Assembly: GCF_016901575.1 (NCBI RefSeq)
Contig: NZ_JACJKQ010000002.1
Span: 248,001 to 312,000 of the forward strand
Length of the DNA: 64,000 bases
Direction: 5' to 3'
Source: Enorma phocaeensis
Lineage (GTDB): Bacteria > Actinomycetota > Coriobacteriia > Coriobacteriales > Coriobacteriaceae
Shown here: one piece after another, positions 36,214-44,640 of the stretch
Layout of the letters: every line of letters begins with the position of its first letter
How positions within the stretch are numbered: the stretch's first letter is position 1
Notes under the pieces: generated by a model
The model's input: the letters and a program-made list of their open reading frames with translations, nothing else
Databases searched by the model: none
Told to the model about the DNA's origin: nothing
Translations under genes and position numbers: made by a program

Positions 36214-37615
36214 ACGCCGGATGGCTCCAACGGGTGCCGACCCCTCCAATCGGGCGCCTGCAGGGGCGTCGCATACGCCTGTCGCCCCCGCGGGCGCCGC
36301 GTCCGACACGGGCTTTGTCCGCGATGCGGCGAGCGCGCCCGTCGGCGGCCCGTGCGACCGCTCTGGCCGCGAGCGCCTGAGGGTCGTCGCGGTCGTGATC
36401 GCGGGCATCGCCGTGGGAATCATGCTGTATGTGCTGCTGTTCCGCTTTGTCGACGACGGCCTCAACGGCGCCTTCGTCAACTGGTTCTTCAGCACCTTTG
36501 TGAGCACCTGGGAGGTGGACTACCAGACCGGCGTCACCTACAACCTGGTCTTCAACCCCACCGGCGCCAAGGAGTTCTTTTTGCGTCTGGGCCTCGTGTT
36601 CGTGGTCGTGCTCGTCGTGGTGTCGGCCGCCGTCGCATGGTGGTATGCGCGCCGCCGCTCGCGCGAGACAATCGACGAGGCGGCCTCCCTGCTGTCGTTC
36701 TACATGCGTCACGACGCCGAGGCGAGCGAGGTGTTCCCCGAGGGATACGACGCCTTTGCGCTGCAGGCGACCCAGGTGAAAAACCAGATGCTCGAGCACG
36801 AGCGCGCGCTGCGCGACGAGGCGGCTCGCAAAAACGACCTCATCACCTACCTCGCGCACGACCTCAAGACGCCCCTCACCTCGGTGATCGGATACCTGTC
36901 GCTTCTGGACGAGATTCCCGAGATGCCGCTCGAGCAGCGCGCCCGCTATGTTGGCATCACGCTCGACAAGGCGCGCCGCCTGGAGCGCCTCATCAACGAG
37001 TTCTTCGACATCACGCGCTACAACCTGACGCATATCGAGCTCGAGGTGGAGCCGGTCGACCTGTCGTTTCTGCTCGTGCAGATGACCGACGAGTTCTACC
37101 CGCTGCTCGGCGCCCACGGCAATTCGATCAGGCTCGAGGTCTCGGGACATCTCGCCACCACCGATGATCCCGGCGAGCCGCTCATGGTCATGGGTGACGC
37201 CGCGAGGCTGGCACGTGTGTTCAACAACGTGCTGAAAAACGCCATCGCCTACAGCCATGAAGGGACGCAGATCGTCGTGACGGCAAATCTTGCGGCCTGC
37301 GAGGAGGCGGCCGACGGCGCAGGGCTCGCCGCCCGGGGCGCAGGTGCCCAAGGCTCCGGTTCGGCCGGAGACGCCGGCGCAGGAGACCTGGTGCGCGTGA
37401 CGGTGACCGACGAAGGCGTCACCATCCCTCCGCACAAGCTCGAGGCGATCTTTGACAAGTTCTTCCGGCTGGACGAGGCGCGGGCGTCCTCGACGGGCGG
37501 GGCGGGCCTGGGCCTTGCCATCGCGCGCGAAATCGTGGAGCTTCATGGTGGGCGCATCTTTGCCGAGAGCGCCTCTGGCCGCACCACCTTCACCGTCGAG
37601 CTGCCGGTGGGGTAG
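36191..37615 (+). CDS. VanS-like sensor histidine kinase
   Basis: A 474-residue membrane kinase. An unusual Ala/Pro/Gly-rich cytoplasmic N-terminus (residues 1-60) precedes TM1 (about 63-84), a short external loop of about 50 residues and TM2 (about 133-155). The H-box is AHDLKTPLTSVIGY near residue 222, the N-box NNVLKNAIAY, the G1 box VTDEGVTIPP, and the G2 box GGAGLGLAIA. An Ala/Gly-rich insert of about 30 residues lies between the N and G1 boxes. GTG 36191 overlaps the regulator gene by 23 bases, so the two are translationally coupled. The signal is unknown; cell-wall stress fits the VanS likeness. Confidence 0.9.
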   Translation: MVTKLSDKRRMAPTGADPSNRAPAGASHTPVAPAGAASDTGFVRDAASAPVGGPCDRSGRERLRVVAVVIAGIAVGIMLYVLLFRFVDDGLNGAFVNWFFSTFVSTWEVDYQTGVTYNLVFNPTGAKEFFLRLGLVFVVVLVVVSAAVAWWYARRRSRETIDEAASLLSFYMRHDAEASEVFPEGYDAFALQATQVKNQMLEHERALRDEAARKNDLITYLAHDLKTPLTSVIGYLSLLDEIPEMPLEQRARYVGITLDKARRLERLINEFFDITRYNLTHIELEVEPVDLSFLLVQMTDEFYPLLGAHGNSIRLEVSGHLATTDDPGEPLMVMGDAARLARVFNNVLKNAIAYSHEGTQIVVTANLAACEEAADGAGLAARGAGAQGSGSAGDAGAGDLVRVTVTDEGVTIPPHKLEAIFDKFFRLDEARASSTGGAGLGLAIAREIVELHGGRIFAESASGRTTFTVELPVG

Positions 37616-37857
37616 GCCCGGCACCGCCCGCCGCGGTCCTGTGCGGCGGGCCCCAAGATATAGATAGCTGGGTCCGTGACGCCTGCCGGGCCTGGGGCCT
37701 GCGCGCCGCGCTTGGGCGCCCGCCGGGCTGGGGCTTGCGCACAACGTCCGGGACGCCCGCCGAGGCTGAGACGTGCGCCGCTTACGAGCGCCTGTCGGTC
37801 CAGGCGATGCGTCGCGTTGAGCATCGTCGTCAGATTCTGGGCTGTCCGCTCCCTTAG

Positions 37858-37908
37858 CATGCAATTCTTTACGTTTTTGTCGCCAAAACGTAAAGAATTG
37901 CATGTTTT
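37858..37908. terminator. 20-bp perfect hairpin, probable bidirectional terminator
   Basis: CATGCAATTCTTTACGTTTT (37858-37877) pairs without mismatch with 37885-37904 around a TGTCGCC loop and is followed by TTTTCT. The stem is AT-rich, unlike the surrounding DNA. It may end the two-component operon, or be a dispersed palindrome. Confidence 0.65.
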
Positions 37909-37934
37909 CTATGGGGGAATAGGGGTCGAGGCTT

Positions 37935-38102
37935 CCAGGGCCCCCGGCGAGCCGCTCTATGCGGCGGACGCTGCCCCAGGGCCCCAGCGAGCTGTTTTAT
38001 GTAACAGGCGCCCCCCCGGCCTCGGCGGGGCTGCGTAAAGTGGTGGGTACTGCTCTTCCAGAGTCCCAGCGGGCTGCCTCCTGAAGCGAAGGCGGAGCCC
38101 CC
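37935..38102. repeat. 41-bp tandem repeat, about four units, with conserved stems
   Basis: Units start at 37935, 37976, about 38017 and 38058 (CCAGGG, CCAGGG, a degenerate copy, CCAGAG), 41 bp apart, and share a (A/G)GCG(A/G)G(C)(T/C)G core. In unit 1 the core forms GCCGC-TCTAT-GCGGC; in unit 2 the same place forms CTGTT-TTATGT-AACAG. The stems differ in sequence but pair in both, i.e. the changes are compensatory. Confidence 0.55.
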
Positions 38103-38380
38103 ACGACACGGAGGGCGGCTTTGCGGTGCACGGCGTCCCCGGCTTATGCAATCCGGTGGAGACGCGCCCGACCGCGCTCGGCACTACATCTTGGTCAAGG
38201 GGGAATCTCTGCCACTCGCCGACGCCGGTTTGTGGAAGGCTCTTGAGGATGCGCGCGTTTCCTCCAATAGCCGATTTCGAGCATCCGCAGGTAGTGGCTT
38301 CGCGCCTTTGAGCGCGCTTCAAGACTTGGCGGGGGCACAGAATGTGCTCATCAAAAAATCAATCAGCCTGACCTGCTAAA

Positions 38381-38395
38381 ACACAACATGTAGTG
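38381..38395 (+). promoter_or_regulatory. NrdR box 1
   Basis: ACACAACATGTAGTG matches the NrdR-box pattern ACACWATATATWGTG closely. It lies 128 bases upstream of nrdD and 31 bp from box 2, the usual three-turn spacing for NrdR. Confidence 0.8.
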
Positions 38396-38411
38396 AATCC
38401 GTCTACAAAGT

Positions 38412-38426
38412 TCACAGAATATGGTG
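38412..38426 (+). promoter_or_regulatory. NrdR box 2
   Basis: TCACAGAATATGGTG is a second, slightly weaker NrdR box starting exactly 31 bp after box 1. The pair implies repression of nrdDG by NrdR when dATP is plentiful. nrdR itself is not in the window. Confidence 0.75.
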
Positions 38427-38508
38427 CGAAAAGTGCAGGTATAGTTGATATCCGAGTCACGCGAAGGAACGCAAAGCACCCAGCAATTGGGTGCGAAAGG
38501 TAGCGAGC

Positions 38509-40731
38509 ATGAAGATTATCAAGCGAAGCGGCGTCGAGGTCGCCTTCGACATCACCAAGATCGAGAACGCTATCCGCGCGGCGAATCTCGACGTTCCCGA
38601 GGCCTATCGCCTTACCGAGCGTCAGATCATCTACGCCTCGCAGAACGTCGCCGAGGCGTGCGAGAACGCCGGGCACACCGTTTCGGTCGAGGAGATCCAG
38701 GACCTCGTCGAGGACGAGATCATGGCGCTTGATAAGTTCGAGGTCGCGCGCAAATACATCATCTATCGCTATGTCCAGAGCCTGAAGCGCACCAAGAACA
38801 CCACCGACGACAAGATCTTGTCGCTTATCGAGTGCAACAACGAAGAGGTCAAGCAGGAGAACTCCAACAAGAACCCCACCGTCAACTCGGTGCAGCGCGA
38901 CTACATGGCGGGCGAGGTCTCCAAGGACCTCACCCAGCGCGTGCTGCTGCCCTCCGATGTGGTGGAGGCGCACAACGAGGGCCTCATCCACTTCCATGAC
39001 TCGGACTACTTCGCTCAGCACATGCACAACTGCGACCTCGTGAACCTCGAGGACATGCTGCAGAACGGCACCGTCATCTCCGGCACGCTCATCGAGCGTC
39101 CCCACAGCTTCTCGACGGCGTGCAACATCGCCACGCAGATCATCGCGCAGGTGGCCTCCTGCCAGTATGGCGGCCAGTCCATCTCGCTCACGCATCTGGC
39201 GCCCTTCGTCGAGGTGAGCCGCCAGAAGATCCGTCGCCAGGTGAAGGCCGAGCTCGAGGAGCTCGGCGTCGACGCTCCCGACGACAAGGTGTCCGAGGTC
39301 GTCGAGGGCCGTCTTCGCGATGAGATCCGCCGCGGCGTGCAGACCATCCAGTATCAGGTCGTGACCCTCATGACCACCAACGGCCAGGCGCCGTTCGTGA
39401 CCGTGTTCATGTATCTCGGCGAGGCCCGCACCGAGGCCGAGAAGCACGACCTCGCCATGATCATCGAGGAGACGCTCCGCCAGCGCTACGAGGGCGTGAA
39501 GAACGAGGCGGGCGTGTGGATCACGCCTGCGTTCCCCAAGCTCATCTACGTGCTTGAGGAGGAGAACATCCACGAGGACTCTCCCTACTTCTACCTGACG
39601 CAGCTCGCGGCCAAGTGCACCGCCAAGCGCATGGTGCCCGACTACATCTCCGAGAAGAAGATGCGCGAGCTCAAGCTGAGCCTGGGCGAGAAGCCGGGCG
39701 AGGGCGATTGCTACACCTGCATGGGCTGCCGCAGCTTCCTCACGCCCGACCGTTCGGGCAACGGCTTTGACAACGTGGCCCGCGCCAAGAACTACGAGCC
39801 TGGGAAGCCCAAGTACTACGGCCGCTTCAACCAGGGCGTGGTGACCATCAATCTGCCCGACGTGGCGCTGTCCTCCGCGGGCAACGAGGAGAAGTTCTGG
39901 GAGATCTTCGACGAGCGCCTGGAGCTGTGCCACAAGGCGCTGCGCTGCCGCCACGACCGTCTGAAGGGCACGCTCTCCGACGCCGCGCCGATTCTGTGGC
40001 AGTATGGCGCGCTTGCCCGCCTTGACAAGGGCGAGACCATCGACAAGCTGCTCTACGGCGGATACTCCACCATCTCGCTGGGCTATGCAGGCCTCTACGA
40101 GTGCGTGAAGTACATGACGGGCGCCAGCCATACCGACGAGCACGGCAAGGGCTTCGCGCTCGCGGTCATGCAGCATATGAACGACAAGTGCGCCGAGTGG
40201 AAGGCCGCCGAGAACATCGACTACTCGCTCTACGGCACGCCGCTCGAGTCCACCACCTACAAGTTCGCCAAGTGCCTGCAGCGTCGTTTCGGCATCATTC
40301 CCGGCGTCACGGACAAGGGCTACATCACCAACAGCTATCACGTGCATGTTTCCGAGGAGATCGACGCCTTCGACAAGCTCAAGTTTGAGAGCGAGTTCCA
40401 GGCCCTGTCGCCGGGCGGCGCCATCTCCTATGTCGAGGTGCCCAACATGCAGGACAACCTCAAGGCTGTAATCCGCGTCATGCAGTACATCTACGACAAC
40501 ATCATGTACGCGGAGCTCAACACCAAGAGCGATTACTGCCAGGTGTGCGGCTACGACGGCGAGATCAAGATCGTTGAGGACGACGGCAAGCTGGTCTGGG
40601 AGTGCCCCAACTGCGGCAACCGCGACCAGGAGAAGCTGAACGTGGCGCGCCGTACCTGCGGCTACATCGGCACCCAGTTCTGGAACCAGGGGCGCACCGA
40701 GGAGATTCGCGACCGCGTGCTGCATCTGTAG
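38509..40731 (+). CDS. nrdD: Anaerobic ribonucleoside-triphosphate reductase
   Basis: A 740-residue class III ribonucleotide reductase, making dNTPs without oxygen. An N-terminal ATP-cone (residues 1-95, IIKRSGVEVAFDITKIENAI) gives allosteric control. The active-site region follows, and the C-terminus carries a zinc site of four cysteines (CQVCGYDG and CPNCGN) and the glycyl-radical loop RRTCGYIG near residue 717. ATG 38509 follows GAAAGG with 8-base spacing. It is followed by a long hairpin and then nrdG, and is preceded by two NrdR boxes. Confidence 0.97.
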   Translation: MKIIKRSGVEVAFDITKIENAIRAANLDVPEAYRLTERQIIYASQNVAEACENAGHTVSVEEIQDLVEDEIMALDKFEVARKYIIYRYVQSLKRTKNTTDDKILSLIECNNEEVKQENSNKNPTVNSVQRDYMAGEVSKDLTQRVLLPSDVVEAHNEGLIHFHDSDYFAQHMHNCDLVNLEDMLQNGTVISGTLIERPHSFSTACNIATQIIAQVASCQYGGQSISLTHLAPFVEVSRQKIRRQVKAELEELGVDAPDDKVSEVVEGRLRDEIRRGVQTIQYQVVTLMTTNGQAPFVTVFMYLGEARTEAEKHDLAMIIEETLRQRYEGVKNEAGVWITPAFPKLIYVLEEENIHEDSPYFYLTQLAAKCTAKRMVPDYISEKKMRELKLSLGEKPGEGDCYTCMGCRSFLTPDRSGNGFDNVARAKNYEPGKPKYYGRFNQGVVTINLPDVALSSAGNEEKFWEIFDERLELCHKALRCRHDRLKGTLSDAAPILWQYGALARLDKGETIDKLLYGGYSTISLGYAGLYECVKYMTGASHTDEHGKGFALAVMQHMNDKCAEWKAAENIDYSLYGTPLESTTYKFAKCLQRRFGIIPGVTDKGYITNSYHVHVSEEIDAFDKLKFESEFQALSPGGAISYVEVPNMQDNLKAVIRVMQYIYDNIMYAELNTKSDYCQVCGYDGEIKIVEDDGKLVWECPNCGNRDQEKLNVARRTCGYIGTQFWNQGRTEEIRDRVLHL

Positions 40732-40738
40732 CGGTTTC

Positions 40739-40829
40739 AGGGCGGAGCCCCCGACATGCCATCTCGTGCTCAAGCAGCGCTGCGCGAACTGCGCGCGAGA
40801 CGACATGGTCGGGGGCTCCGCCATATCGT
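40739..40829. repeat. Long imperfect hairpin between nrdD and nrdG
   Basis: GGCGGAGCCCCCGAC near 40741 pairs perfectly with GTCGGGGGCTCCGCC ending near 40825, and the inner arms (CATGCCATCTCG against CGAGACGACATG) pair partly, giving a stem of nearly 30 bp. GGCGGAGCCCCC also occurs at 38091, upstream of nrdD, so it is a dispersed repeat. It could attenuate nrdG relative to nrdD. Confidence 0.55.
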
Positions 40830-40920
40830 TGCCAGGGCAGTGCGAGCTGCTATCTGCATCATTGTCGGTTTTCCTGTCTCTCCAGGCGCATCGCGCCTGC
40901 GCGGGGAATGAAGGCATGTT

Positions 40921-41520
40921 ATGAATTACGCCGAGATTAAATACTTCGACATCGCAAACGGCGAGGGGGTCCGGACCACGCTGTTCGTGAGCGGCTGCCG
41001 GCGTGGCTGCCCAGGCTGCTTTAACGAGGCGGCGTGGAACTTTTCTGCAGGCAGGCCCTTCACGGCAGAGGTCGAAGACAAGATCATCGAGAGCCTGGAC
41101 CATGAGTTCTGCGACGGCCTCACCCTTTTGGGCGGCGAGCCCATGGAGCCCGAGAACCAGCGGGGGCTCGTAGAGTTCGTCGAGCGGGTGCGAGAGCGTT
41201 TCCCGCGCGGCGTGGGGGCGAGCGGCGGGCCCGCGAAGACCATCTGGTGCTTCACGGGCGACCGGCTCGAGGAACTCATGGAGGGCGGGCGCCATCACAC
41301 GGAGGTCACCGAGCGCCTGCTGGGCTGCATCGACGTCCTCGTCGACGGCCCCTTCGTGCAGGACCTCTACGACATCACGCTGCGTTTCCACGGGTCTTCG
41401 AACCAGCGGCTCATCGACCTCAACGCCACGCGCGCCGCGGCAGCCGAGAATGGCTGCTCGCTCGCCGAATCCGTGCGCCTGTGGCAAGATGAGCCCGTAT
41501 ACACCACGCATAGCATGTAG
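40921..41520 (+). CDS. nrdG: Anaerobic ribonucleotide reductase activating protein
   Basis: A 199-residue radical-SAM activase that puts the glycyl radical on NrdD. The 4Fe-4S cysteines are C26, C30 and C33 (CRRGCPGC), and the SAM-binding LLGGEPM lies near residue 76. ATG 40921 has a modest GGGGAATG site. It lies 189 bases after nrdD, unusually far for this pair, because of the intervening hairpin repeat. The ~20-residue stretch RVRERFPRGVGASGGPAKT is a slightly extended loop. Confidence 0.95.
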   Translation: MNYAEIKYFDIANGEGVRTTLFVSGCRRGCPGCFNEAAWNFSAGRPFTAEVEDKIIESLDHEFCDGLTLLGGEPMEPENQRGLVEFVERVRERFPRGVGASGGPAKTIWCFTGDRLEELMEGGRHHTEVTERLLGCIDVLVDGPFVQDLYDITLRFHGSSNQRLIDLNATRAAAAENGCSLAESVRLWQDEPVYTTHSM

Positions 41521-41582
41521 GTTGCAGGCGAGGGTCCGTCACGTCTCAAGACGATGCGGGTCCGTGTAAGGCGGGAGGCACG

Positions 41583-42119
41583 GTGGAGCAGGTCGCGCGT
41601 CACAAGATGGGTCTCGAGGAGCTGCCGCGGGTGCAGGCGATATGGGAGCATCCCGTCTTCCAGCATGAGTATCGTCGCCTGGAGCGACTCGAGCGCGACC
41701 GGGTGTTCTGCCGGCATGGAATGCGACATCTTTTGGACACGGCGCGCATCATGTGGGCGCGAAACCTCGAGTTGGGGTGTGGCATCGACCGCGAGGTGGT
41801 CTATGCTGCCGCGTTGCTGCACGATGTTGGCAAGGCGGGTCAGTACGAGGGGGGAGAGCCCCACGAGGTGGGCGGGGCCCGCATCGCCGCGCGGGTCCTG
41901 GACAGCCTGCCCGACGACCTTGCCTTTGCGCCGGCCGACCGCGAGGCGATCCTTGCCGCCATCCGCGGGCATCGCCGTCTGCGCGAGGGGGCGGGCATGC
42001 TCGAGCGACTGCTCTTTCAAGCCGACAAGGCGTCGCGCGCCTGCTTCGCCTGTCCCGCAGTGGTGCGGGACGCGTGCAGCTGGCCTGACGAGAAAAAGAA
42101 CCTCGACATACGGGTATAG
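41583..42119 (+). CDS. HD-domain phosphohydrolase family protein
   Basis: A 178-residue protein with the HD metal site: His in CRHGMRHLLD near residue 45, HD pair in ALLHDVGKAGQYEG near residue 80 and a later His in HEVGG. A C-terminal cysteine group (CFACPAVVRDACSW) resembles a zinc or Fe-S site and is unusual for small HD proteins. The GTG start at 41583 follows GGGAGG. It lies in the same direction as folB, so nucleotide or pterin-precursor hydrolysis is possible; this is inference. Confidence 0.78.
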   Translation: MEQVARHKMGLEELPRVQAIWEHPVFQHEYRRLERLERDRVFCRHGMRHLLDTARIMWARNLELGCGIDREVVYAAALLHDVGKAGQYEGGEPHEVGGARIAARVLDSLPDDLAFAPADREAILAAIRGHRRLREGAGMLERLLFQADKASRACFACPAVVRDACSWPDEKKNLDIRV

Positions 42120-42311
42120 ACGCGGGGCCCCGGAGCCGGCCTGCCCTCGCGCCAGGCATCGCCCGTGCCTTCCCAGGGGGCTCGCTGCCACGCTTCTCAC
42201 GCCGCGCCGGCGCGTGTTCCGGCATTGCGAGCCGTGCCTTTGGGTATAGAACATCACTGGAACTGCGAAGGCGCCGGCGGCATCGTGGCCGTCGGCGCGG
42301 AGGATGGAGTG

Positions 42312-42806
42312 ATGTTCATGTGTGACAAGAAGCTGCCCGAAGACACGTCTGCAGGCGAGGAGCGCCGCCTCGCCCATCGCGACAAGGCGGGCGTGCCCAT
42401 GGCCCGTCGCGAGCTTGCCGCCGTCGACCCGGCGATGCTCGAGCATGCCGACAAGATCGTGATTTCCGGGCTTGAGGTATGGGCGAACCACGGCGTGTAT
42501 CCCGCGGAGACCGAGCTGGGGCAGAAGTTCGTGGTCTCGGCGACCCTCTATGCGAATCTGCGCCCGGCGGGCGAATCCGATGACCTCGACGCGTCCATCG
42601 ACTACGGCGCCGTGTCCCATGACATCGACGCCTTCATGCGCGACCATACGTTCAAGCTGATCGAGGCCGCCGCCGAGGCGCTGGCCAAGCACCTGTTGGA
42701 AAGCTATCGACAGCTGCTGGGCGTGCGCATCAGGTTGGAGAAGCCGTGGGCGCCGATCGGGCTGCCTCTGACGAGCGTGGCGGTCGAGATCGAGCGCACG
42801 CGCTAG
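42312..42806 (+). CDS. folB: Dihydroneopterin aldolase
   Basis: A 164-residue protein; residues 45-164 form the FolB domain (DKIVISGLEVWANHGVYPAE at its start, DYGAVSHDI in the middle, a Lys in RLEKPWAPIG near the end). The enzyme cleaves dihydroneopterin in folate synthesis. The ~44 residues before the domain are an Asp/Glu/Arg-rich extension; starting at ATG 42312 (behind GGAG) keeps it, while later in-frame ATGs at 42399 and 42438 would remove most of it. No folP or folK is adjacent. Confidence 0.9.
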   Translation: MFMCDKKLPEDTSAGEERRLAHRDKAGVPMARRELAAVDPAMLEHADKIVISGLEVWANHGVYPAETELGQKFVVSATLYANLRPAGESDDLDASIDYGAVSHDIDAFMRDHTFKLIEAAAEALAKHLLESYRQLLGVRIRLEKPWAPIGLPLTSVAVEIERTR

Positions 42807-42923
42807 AAGATATGAGAGGTGGCTGGAGCCTCTCTCCATGAAGCTGGCCCACCTTCGGGGCGTCGCGGGTTAGGATGCAGCCATGGACGGCGTCCGCACC
42901 GCATTCATGAGGAGGTCCCAGCC

Positions 42924-43151
42924 ATGATCTATCGTACCAGCATCGGCCTCGACGTACACGCCCGCTCGATCGCCGCGGAGGCCAACCGCAGGCTCCACGT
43001 GAAGTCCGAGCGCCTCAGGAGCCGCGGGATGCGCCCCGCGAAGGCCAACGCTGAAGCCTGCAGGCTCTCCGCCGCGCCGCCGCCCCGGACCGGATATAGG
43101 AAGACCGCCCCCGCCCATGGAAACATGGGCTTGGGCGGTCTTGGCACTTGA
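42924..43151 (+). pseudogene. IS110-family transposase remnant, internally deleted
   Basis: MIYRTSIGLDVHARSIAAEA is the typical IS110-family N-terminus with the first catalytic Asp (GLDVH). The frame then jumps without a stop to an Arg-rich stretch (RRLHVKSERLRSRGMRPAKA) resembling the C-terminal end of these transposases, and ends at 43151 in unrelated sequence. About 300 residues of the DEDD and serine domains are missing, so the protein is dead. GGAGG at 42911 is retained, and 42807-42923 should correspond to the non-coding left end. Confidence 0.65.
43101..43142. terminator. Terminator-type hairpin between IS110 remnant and GH32 gene
   Basis: AAGACCGCCCCCGCCCATG pairs with 43124-43142 around GAAA, with a two-base internal mismatch. 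It lies 26 bases past the stop of the minus-strand sucrose hydrolase and probably terminates that gene. Confidence 0.65.
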
Positions 43152-43167
43152 CAGGAGGATCTACATA

Positions 43168-44496
43168 TCAGCCGAGGGCGTGGAGCTCCGGCGTCGCGGC
43201 GGCATGCACGTCGATGCGGTCCTCGAGCCCAAAGACCGCGTGGCTCAGCACGTACTCGCCGTCGTTCACGTAGGTCTCGACCATGTTCGCGTCGACGAAG
43301 ATGTCGAGACGATCGCCCTCGCGGACCTCGGGCGTCTCGGAGGTGAGGCGGCACTTGCCGTTGTGCGGGCACACAGCGCTGCGGTCGGCGACGATGCGAC
43401 CGCCCGTGCGCGCGATGCGGTATCCGCCGAGGTCGAGCGACTCGCCCTCGTGCAGCTCGATGGCTAGGTGGTAGCCGGTGCGCGCCGAGGCCTGCTCGGG
43501 GGACACCGGCAGGCGGTAGGCAGCGCGCACGTTGGGGTGGATGCGGAAGTAGATGTGGCCGCCTGCCACCTCAACCACGCGCGGCAGGCTCATCATCCCG
43601 CGCCAGGTGCCCTCGGCAGCCTCCACCGCGGCGGGCATGCGCAGCCAGGCGATGATGGTGCGGCGCCCCTCGGCGTCGAGCGCGCTCTGCGGCGCGTAGA
43701 GATCGAGGCCGTAGTCGAAGAACTGATAGCTGTCGGCAAGCGTCATGCGGCAGGTGTCCTCGTCGAAGTCCGCGAGCATGCAGATGGTCATGTCGGTGGG
43801 CGCCGCGCCGTCGTCGAGCAGGCCCATGGGGGAGACCATGAGGACGCCGGTACCGTCGACCTCGAACCAGTCGGGGCACTCCCACATCCAGCCGAGACCG
43901 TCGCGCTCGACCGTGCCGGCGAGCTCCCAGGTACCAAGGTCGTCGCTGCGGTAGATGAGAAGGCGCCCGTCGCGGTGGACCGTCGTGCCGAGCACGAGGT
44001 GGTAGCCGTCGCGCCCGCGCCAGACCTTCGGGTCGCGCGTATGGGTGGCGTCGCCCAGCTCCGGATCGGTGATCGCCGGGATGATGACGCGCTTGGCGTC
44101 CAGGTTGTCGAAGTGCCGCCCGTCGGCGGAGACGAGCTCCATCTGGCAGGATTCGAACCGGTTGTTCAGGTGTTTGTGGATGTTCTCCGGGTCGGTCTCG
44201 AGGTAGCGGACGCCGGTGTAGAAGAGGTGCAGGCGCCCCGCGCGCTCTATGGCGCTGCCGGAGAAGCAGCCGTTTCGGTCGGCGAGCTTCGTGGGGAAGA
44301 GGGCGATTCCCTCGTGCTCCCAGTGGATGAGGTCGGGCGACACCGCGTGCCCCCAGTGCATGGTTCCCCAGCTCGGGGCATAGGGGAAGTACTGATAGAA
44401 CAGGTGGTACTGCCCGCGGTAGTAGATGAACCCATTGGGGTCGTTGATCCAGTTGAGCGGCGCCTTGAGGTGGCCCGTCTGCTCGATGCCGCGCAC
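43168..44496 (-). CDS. Sucrose-6-phosphate hydrolase / invertase (GH32)
   Basis: A 442-residue intracellular GH32 enzyme. The nucleophile Asp19 lies in NWINDPNG, the transition-state stabiliser in HTRDPKVW, and the acid/base Glu in MWECPDWF; a C-terminal beta-sandwich starts near residue 315 and ends with LDIFVDANMVETYVNDGE. The start is GTG 44496, six bases after AAAGGAG; a longer frame to 44616 passes through that site. It lies next to remnants of a sucrose PTS permease, which supports sucrose-6-phosphate as the original substrate. Confidence 0.9.
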   Translation of the reverse strand: MRGIEQTGHLKAPLNWINDPNGFIYYRGQYHLFYQYFPYAPSWGTMHWGHAVSPDLIHWEHEGIALFPTKLADRNGCFSGSAIERAGRLHLFYTGVRYLETDPENIHKHLNNRFESCQMELVSADGRHFDNLDAKRVIIPAITDPELGDATHTRDPKVWRGRDGYHLVLGTTVHRDGRLLIYRSDDLGTWELAGTVERDGLGWMWECPDWFEVDGTGVLMVSPMGLLDDGAAPTDMTICMLADFDEDTCRMTLADSYQFFDYGLDLYAPQSALDAEGRRTIIAWLRMPAAVEAAEGTWRGMMSLPRVVEVAGGHIYFRIHPNVRAAYRLPVSPEQASARTGYHLAIELHEGESLDLGGYRIARTGGRIVADRSAVCPHNGKCRLTSETPEVREGDRLDIFVDANMVETYVNDGEYVLSHAVFGLEDRIDVHAAATPELHALG

Positions 44497-44640
44497 GTCG
44501 TGCTCCTTTAATCCGATGGTTGGCGGGGTCAGTCCGATATGGAGGTCGCTCCGTCTCGCTGATGTGCCGAGAGGCGACGGCACATCGGTCTTCGCCTTTC
44601 GGCTGCAGGGGTGCAACCTGCCAGGCGGCAGGGTTGCAGG

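Larger units (their letters stand above)
37616..38508. other. Long non-coding stretch between kinase gene and nrdD
   Basis: This 893-base gap contains no supported gene. It holds, in order, a GC-rich segment, a 20-bp perfect hairpin (37858-37904), a 41-bp tandem repeat array (37935-38102), about 270 bases with no recognisable feature (38103-38380), two NrdR boxes (38381-38426) and the nrdD leader. A minus-strand open frame across 37957-38322 has no start signal and is read as an artefact of the repeats. Confidence 0.55.

Noticed and set aside
35476-37615. Glycopeptide (vancomycin) resistance locus
   Set aside because: The regulator and kinase resemble VanR/VanS, but no vanH, ligase or vanX genes are present; VanRS-like pairs are common in such genomes.
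37957-38322. Minus-strand gene across the 41-bp repeat array
   Set aside because: No ribosome site, composition follows the repeats, and structure-conserving changes between units would be hard to explain by coding.
38359-41511. A very long minus-strand open frame (about 1050 codons) opposite nrdD and nrdG, and similar antisense frames opposite argG, rpsA, gldA, pgi and EIIC/EIID
   Set aside because: They run antisense to well-recognised genes, have no start signals and repetitive composition; in high-GC DNA such frames arise from codon bias.
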